Assembly: GCF_036850765.1 (NCBI RefSeq)
Contig: NC_089491.1
Location: 182,507,520 to 182,571,519, forward strand
DNA length: 64,000 nt
Direction of reading: 5' to 3'
Origin: Saccopteryx bilineata
Lineage: Eukaryota > Chordata > Mammalia > Chiroptera > Emballonuridae
A program made the position numbers and the translations under genes. Positions within the stretch are counted from its first letter, which is position 1. Each line of letters begins with the position of its first letter. Under the pieces are notes generated by a model. The model was given only the letters and a program-made list of their open reading frames with translations, did not search any database and had not been told where the DNA came from. Shown here piece after piece: positions 58,508 through 64,000 of the stretch.

Positions 58508-60600
58508 CTCTTTTTTTTATTAATGTTAATGGGGTGACATTGATAAATCAGGGTACATATGTTCAGAGAAAACAGCTCTAGGTTATTTTGACATTTGCTT
58601 ATGCTGCATTCCCATCACCCAAAGTCCAATTGTCTTTCATCATCTTCTAACTGGTTTTCTATGTGCACCTCCTCTCCCCCACACCCTCCCTCTCCTCCCC
58701 CCCACCCTGTAACCCCAACACTCTTGTCCATGTCTCTGAGTCTCATTTTTATGTCTCACCTATGTATGAAATCATATACTTCTTAGTTTTTTCTGATTTA
58801 CTTATTTCGCTCAGTATAATGTTATCAAGGTTCATCCATGTTGTTGTAAATGATCCGATATCATCATTTCTTATGGCTGAGTAGTATTCCATAGTATATA
58901 TGTACCAAAGCCTTTTAATCCACTCATCCTCTGCTGGACACTTGGGCTGTTTCCAGATCTCCGCTATTGTGAACAATGCTTCCATAAACATGGGGGTGCA
59001 TTTCTTCTTTTCATACAGCGCTATGGTGTTCTTGAGGTATATTCCTAACAGTGGGATAGCTGGGTCAAAAGGCAGTTCAATTTTTAATTTTTTGAGGAAT
59101 CTCCATACTGTTTTCTACAGTGGCTGTACCAGTCTGCATTCCCACCAGCAGTGCAGGAGGGTTCCCTTTTCTCCACATCCTCGCCAGCACTTATTCTGTG
59201 TTGTTTTGTTGATGAGCGCCATCCTGACTGGTGTGAGGTGATATCTCATTGTGGTTTTAATTTGCATTTGTCTAATGATTAGTGATGTTGAGCATTTTTT
59301 CATATGCCTATTGGCCATCTGTATGTCCTCTTTGGAGAAGTGTCTATTCATCTCTTTTGCCCATTTTTGGATTGAATTGTTTGTCTTCCTGGTATTAAGT
59401 TTTACAAGTTCTTTGTAAATTTTGGTTATTAACCCCTTATGAGATGCATTGTCAAAAATATTCTCCTATTGTGTAGTTTGTCTTCTTATTCTGTTCTTAT
59501 TGTCTTTAGCTGTACAGAAGCTTTTTAGTTTGATATAGTCCCATTTGTTTATCCTGTCTTTTATTTCACTTGCCTGTGGAGACAAATCAGCAAATATATT
59601 GCTGTGAGAGATGTCAGAGAGCTTACTGCCTATGTTTTCTTCTAAGATGCTTATGGTTTCATGGCTTACATTAAAGTCTTTTCTCCATTTTGAGTTTATT
59701 TTTGTGAATGGTGTAAGTTGGTGGTCTAGTTTCATTTTTTTGCAGGTAGCTGTCCAATTTTCCCAACACCATTTGTTGAAGAGGCTGTCTTTACTCCATT
59801 GTATGCTCTTACCTCCTTTGTCAAATGTCAGTTGTCCATAAAGGTGTGGGTTTATTTCTGGGTTCTCTGTTCTGTTCTATTGATCTATAAGCCTGTTCTT
59901 ATGCCAGTACCAGGCTGTTTTGAGTACAATGACCTTATAGTATAACTTGATATCTGGAAGTGTGATACCTCCCACTTTATTCTTCCTTTTCAAGATTGCT
60001 GAGGCTATTTGTGTTCTCTTTTGGTTTCATATAAATTTTTGGAATATGTGTTCTATATCTTTGAAGTAAGTCATTGGTATTTTAATTGGTATTGCATTGA
60101 ATTTATAAATTGCTTTGGGTAATATAGACATTTTAATGATGTTTATTCTTTCTAACCATGAGCATGGTATATGCTTCCACTTGATTATATCTTCCCTGGG
60201 TTTTTTTATCAATGTTTTATAATTTTCTGAGTACAAGTCTTTAATCTCCCTGGTTAAACTTATTCCTAGGTACTTTATTTTTTTGTTTGCAATGGTAAAG
60301 GGGATTGATTCCTTAATTTCTCTTTCTGGTAGTTCATTGTTAGTATATAAAAATGCCTCTGATTTCTGAGTATTAATTTTATATCCTGCCACCTTGCTGA
60401 ATTCATTTATCAGGTCTAGTAGTTTTTTGACTGTGACTTCAGCATTTTCTATGTACAATATCATATCATCTGCAAATATTTATAGTTTTACTTCTTCTTT
60501 TCCAATTTGGATGCCTTTTATTTCTTTTTCTTGTCTGATTGCTGTGACTAGGACTTCCAGAACTATGTTGAATAAGAGTGGTGAAAGGGGGCACCCCTCC
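58508..60600 (-). mobile_element. Young LINE-1, 5'-truncated in the reverse transcriptase
   Basis: It starts with a T8 tail and the 3' end TTAATGGGGTGACATTGATA. Long ORF2 stretches remain: C-terminal frames at 58749-58991 and 59115-59351, then 59466-59735, and 60027-60464 ([20 protein letters not shown]). The catalytic F-A-D-D is intact in sequence at 60465-60476. The element ends near 60600, so ORF1 and the endonuclease are absent. It is less decayed than other LINE-1s in the window. It cuts off the retroviral remnant at 56770-58507. Confidence 0.92.
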
Positions 60601-60667
60601 CATTGCAAATTAATGTTAGAACAGACACAGCTATTGTGTAATATTCTATTTAAAAGAAGAGGTCTTT

Positions 60668-60930
60668 TTTTAAAAAAATTATTTTCCCTTAATTGATAGA
60701 GAAAAAGAGGGTAAGGAAAGGGGAGAGGAGAAGGTGAAGGGGGAGGAAGATAGGCAAGAGAGGGGAGAAAGGGGAGAGAGAAAGAGAACCATCAACTTGT
60801 TCTTCCACTTAGTTGTTCCATTTAATTGTGTACTTATTGATTGCTTCTTGTACATGCCATGACCAGGGATCAAACCTATGACCTCAGTGCATTAGAATGG
60901 CACTTTATGCACTAAGCCACCTGGTCAGGG
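60668..60930 (-). mobile_element. Diverged tRNA SINE
   Basis: Minus-strand head CCCTGACCAGGTGGCTTAGT, a B-box region and a purine-rich plus-strand stretch (60690-60790). It is more diverged than the VES copies. Confidence 0.8.
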
Positions 60931-61078
60931 CCAAAAAGACATCTTCTTACAGATGTAGATGAACCCTATGTCTTTAATAACCTTATTTTTTTTATTAATT
61001 TGTTGGAAAAAATAATTATGCTGACCAGAATCTACAGTCATTTGAGTGTCCTTTTACAATTTGTCATTTTTATGGTAG

Positions 61079-61231
61079 TTTTTTGTTGTTGTTGTTGTTT
61101 TGTTTTGTTTTTCTTCTTTTTCAAGTTGAGAGGAAAGGAGATAGAAAGAGAGACTCCTGCACATGCCCCGACTGGGATTCATCTGTAATCCCCATCTAGA
61201 GACGATGCTCTGCCCATCTGGGGCCTGCTGG
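61079..61231 (-). mobile_element. Truncated VES-type SINE
   Basis: Only the 3' half of the long form is present: GTT-repeat tail, AGAGAGACTCCTGCACATGC and GATGCTCTGCCCATCTGGGG. The tRNA-like head is missing. Confidence 0.82.
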
Positions 61232-62056
61232 TTTGATTTTTAATCTCTTTCTTCTCACTGTCACTAGCCTATTACCTTTCACTATCAAATATTTCTTCAA
61301 CCTGTACCTTACTTTAATAGTGACTAACTTTTCCACCAGGTCTTCAATCAGACTAAGAGATTCCAGAACATCATAAATATACTCTATTCATATTTCTGTC
61401 ATCAGCATCCAGTACCTTTCCAAGTACTTGATAAATGTTTTCTGACTCATTGAATTACTTATCATTTCTCTGAATACAAATAAAATTTTATCAATTAGAC
61501 CAAATAAAGAATAAAGTGTACTTAGTGTGCACCTCCGGATAATTGGTAGTGACCAAATGGGGAGGGGAAATATTGAGAAGGTCTCTAAAGATTGATAGAC
61601 AGATAGATATGCACATAAATACATACACAGTCCTTGAAAAGACTACCATAGTCAATTAGTAATGTTTGCTAGAACTAGTAGAATAGTGTGGACATGAGTA
61701 ACACATATTTATCCTGTCAAGATCAAACAATGAAAAAATATACTTGGATTATATTTTGTTGTATTCAAGAACTGTAATGTAATTTAAAGCATTTGATTTT
61801 ATAGCTACTTTGGTTCCTGCTTTACAAATGTATAAAAGGAGGTTAGAGCATTAAGTTATTTTCCAAAGCTTGTAACTTATAAGGTTCATAAATGGCTAAA
61901 CAGGGACTCAAATTTGACTTTTAATAATAATAACAACAAAATGCTAGAGATATTCTTACTATTCCACTATTGTTCTCTTCTCTATGACCTGTAATTACAC
62001 TCAACTTATATGCAGGTATTCCCAAGCTATATATGGATGGCTACAGTTTGAGCATA

Positions 62057-62058
<2 letters not shown>
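61232..62058. other. Intergenic DNA with a possible MIR trace
   Basis: No gene. At 61815-61925 the stretch TTTACAAATGTATAAAAGGA to GACTCAAATTTGACTT resembles a reversed MIR core, moderately convincing. Confidence 0.45.

Positions 62059-62107
<49 letters not shown>
62059..62107 (+). repeat. (CA)n microsatellite, about 24 units
   Basis: An uninterrupted CA run, likely polymorphic. Confidence 0.98.
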
Positions 62108-62495
62108 GGCTTCCAAGTACAAAACGAATAATTTTACCAAAATGGATCCAGATGTGTTTCTTGCAAATGCCAGCTGCATTCACAATTACTAATTATATGT
62201 TTTTACACCATTCAGTTCAAAGTTCTGTATAATACAAGAAATTAGAAGCTTTTCAAGAGTGAGTTTAACAATAGAAAATGTCCCTACAGTGATTGAAATT
62301 GAGTGATGAAGTGAAGTCAAAGCCCTTCCTTATTTGCTTTGCATTGCCTGAGAAAGTCCAGTTGGCATAAACAAGTAAATATCTCAAACAACTATGTATT
62401 AAGTATCCAGTAGCTCAACAAAAATATGTCAAAAGAAAGAATAAGAGGGGAGAGAATCTCAGAAAGGGTGACCCAAGGCATTAGCTTTCCATGTA

Positions 62496-62736
62496 CAGTG
62501 GTACCTTGAGATATGAGAGACCAACATAAGAATTTTTTTAAGATATGAGCTGCGACTTGGTCCATATTTTTGTTCAAGATCTAAGCAAAATTCCGAGATA
62601 TGAGTCGTGATTCGGGAAGCTGCTGCTAGTTGGTGCATTTGCACACGGGTCCAGTATCGTCAGTTTGATATACAAGTTGACTGACTTATGAGCTCAGTTA
62701 TAGAATGAATTAAATTTCTATCTCAAGATACCACTG
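62496..62736. mobile_element. TA-flanked MITE (Tigger/mariner-like)
   Basis: The ends are CAGTGGTACCTTGAGATA and, in reverse complement, CAGTGGTATCTTGAGATA: one mismatch in 18. TA dinucleotides flank both ends exactly (62494-62495, 62737-62738). It is 241 bp with no transposase frame. Confidence 0.9.
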
Positions 62737-63049
62737 TACTTATATTACTTTATTCTCTTTATTCTACATATTCAATCTACCCTCCTCCAATCTACCTCTT
62801 CCAAGATTTGGAAATTTATCCTCAGCAGATGAACAATTCCAAAGATTTCTGCAGTTCCCTAAACATTCTGCTAAGACTTTGACCAGTAGTAATGTATCTG
62901 AATTAGGGATCAAAGAATAAAAGAGTTAGGGGAAAAAAATGGGAACCACGGATGTTGAACATACTTATTATGGATTACATCTCCTTGGCAGCATAGACAA
63001 ATTCATTACCCATAGGTCTCTGGCCTCTGTTCTCTCTTCAAACAATTGG

Positions 63050-63390
63050 AATGAGGGCATGGAGTTGTAAGTAACAAATGTGCAAGACACTTAGGAAAAT
63101 GCCAAGCATATGCCAGCCACTCAGTAATTAAAAGTCATTAGTAATAAAAATAGGTTTGATTGTCAAAATTTTTGTTTTTTTAATATGAATAGCAGTGAGA
63201 ATAGTATTAAGATAGTGAGTGATATAATAGAAAAAATATAACCTTAGGAATCTGTATAACTGGCTTTGCATCCAATCCCTCCTGTGTATAAACAAACCTC
63301 TAAACCTCATTATTTTTTAGTGTCATCATCAGTAACATAAGTTTCATAATATTTAAGTTAAAGGTCTATTGTGAAGGTTAAGGCCTTGCA
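63050..63390 (+). repeat. Probable MIR pieces
   Basis: AATGCCAAGCATATGCCAGC with CACTCAGTAATTAAAAGT (63098-63140) resembles a MIR 3' end, and 63240-63390 (CAAACCTCTAAACCTCATTA, TCATCATCAGTAACATAAG) resembles a MIR core. They appear to be two separate diverged copies. Confidence 0.5.
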
Positions 63391-64000
63391 CATTAAAAAG
63401 TTCTTACAAACTAAAAGAAAAAGTACTATAGACATTGATCATCCTATTCGTACATACAATCAACAGAGCCAGTCCAAGTTGAAGAGAAATAAACCTTCTT
63501 GACTAAAATCTCTAACAGGCCTACTGTAGATGTCTTTTTCCACCATTAGAAATTATTCCTTTGGCTTATACAAATGCTTTCAAAGAAAAAACATGCAAAT
63601 TTCTTGTATCAGTTACACCATAGGGTAGGCCCACTTTTGTAGCAGATTATTCCATTAACTTTCACTCTGACAAGATAAGAATAGATTTGCATGGGTCTTG
63701 GAAGGAAAGAGCAGTCAAAAGAGAAAACTAGAGCATGAAAGACCATTTGGAAGGGCAGAGGTGAGGAACTGATTGCATAAGCAAAGAACACTAGTCCTCA
63801 GAGAAGGGAGACATTGGTAGGATCAACACCAAGGAGATATTTCACTCACAAACAATACAGTACAACTCTGTTAGACCTAGCTTGAACTCACAGTGACTTT
63901 CTGTCATTTCCTTTTTTAAGAAAACCTGTGAAGAATATACAATTGGACAAAATATTTTGCTTAAAGTGTGATGTGAAAATCATTTTTTAAAGAGTTCATT
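63391..64000. other. Intergenic DNA, no gene seen
   Basis: No coding frame or repeat that I can support in the last 600 bp. Confidence 0.4.

Noticed and set aside
63128..63310. Short frame near the right edge
   Set aside because: It overlaps a probable MIR core and has no recognisable motif.

Overview
The window is a gene-poor stretch of a mammalian, almost certainly bat, nuclear genome. The bat call rests on many copies of tRNA-derived SINEs of the VES type, whose heads carry tRNA-like A and B boxes and whose long bodies contain CT-rich tracts. Old mammal-wide repeats (MIR, L2-like, MER5-like), several LINE-1 generations and several cut-and-paste DNA transposon families agree with this. I cannot name a genus. 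I found no intact host protein-coding gene, no exon chain and no RNA gene. Nearly every longer open frame is a piece of LINE-1, endogenous retrovirus or SINE, or a low-complexity shadow.

Layout: 1-2200 is a plus-strand LINE-1 with an internal ORF2 deletion. 2200-12100 is mostly unique DNA with SINEs, a MIR, a CT-rich tract and a SINE that was split by a hAT MITE. 12385-15700 is an old minus-strand LINE-1 carrying an internally deleted mariner element and a Tigger-like MITE. 15700-24960 holds LINE-1 tails, a hAT MITE with a perfect 8-bp target duplication, and unique DNA. 24958-34545 is a nearly complete minus-strand LINE-1 interrupted by at least four SINEs, a micro LINE-1 insertion and a hAT-like element. 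34546-35830 is unclassified, possibly retroviral. 35830-42045 is another LINE-1, broken by an LTR-like block and by a compact two-LTR retroelement (39925-41789) with a tRNA-Lys-like primer site, a polypurine tract and a 6-bp target duplication but no recognisable pol. 42045-45490 is a further LINE-1. 45490-52750 is mainly unique DNA with a SINE, MER5-like and L2-like fragments, an LTR-like repeat and a twin-primed (inverted) LINE-1. 52750-55385 holds two LINE-1s, and 55386-58507 is a mosaic of two different broken retroviral fragments. 58508-60600 is a 5'-truncated LINE-1. The rest is SINEs, a (CA)n array, MIR pieces, a TA-flanked MITE and unique DNA.

Nothing here works as a pathway. The content is a layered transposon record in which nesting gives relative ages. 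The most distinctive element is the compact LTR retroelement at 39925-41789. It keeps the cis-acting parts (LTRs, primer site, probable splice donor, a perfect 13-bp hairpin, polypurine tract) without replication enzymes, which is the layout of a non-autonomous passenger like mouse ETn. Family names are from memory of motifs and no library search was run.
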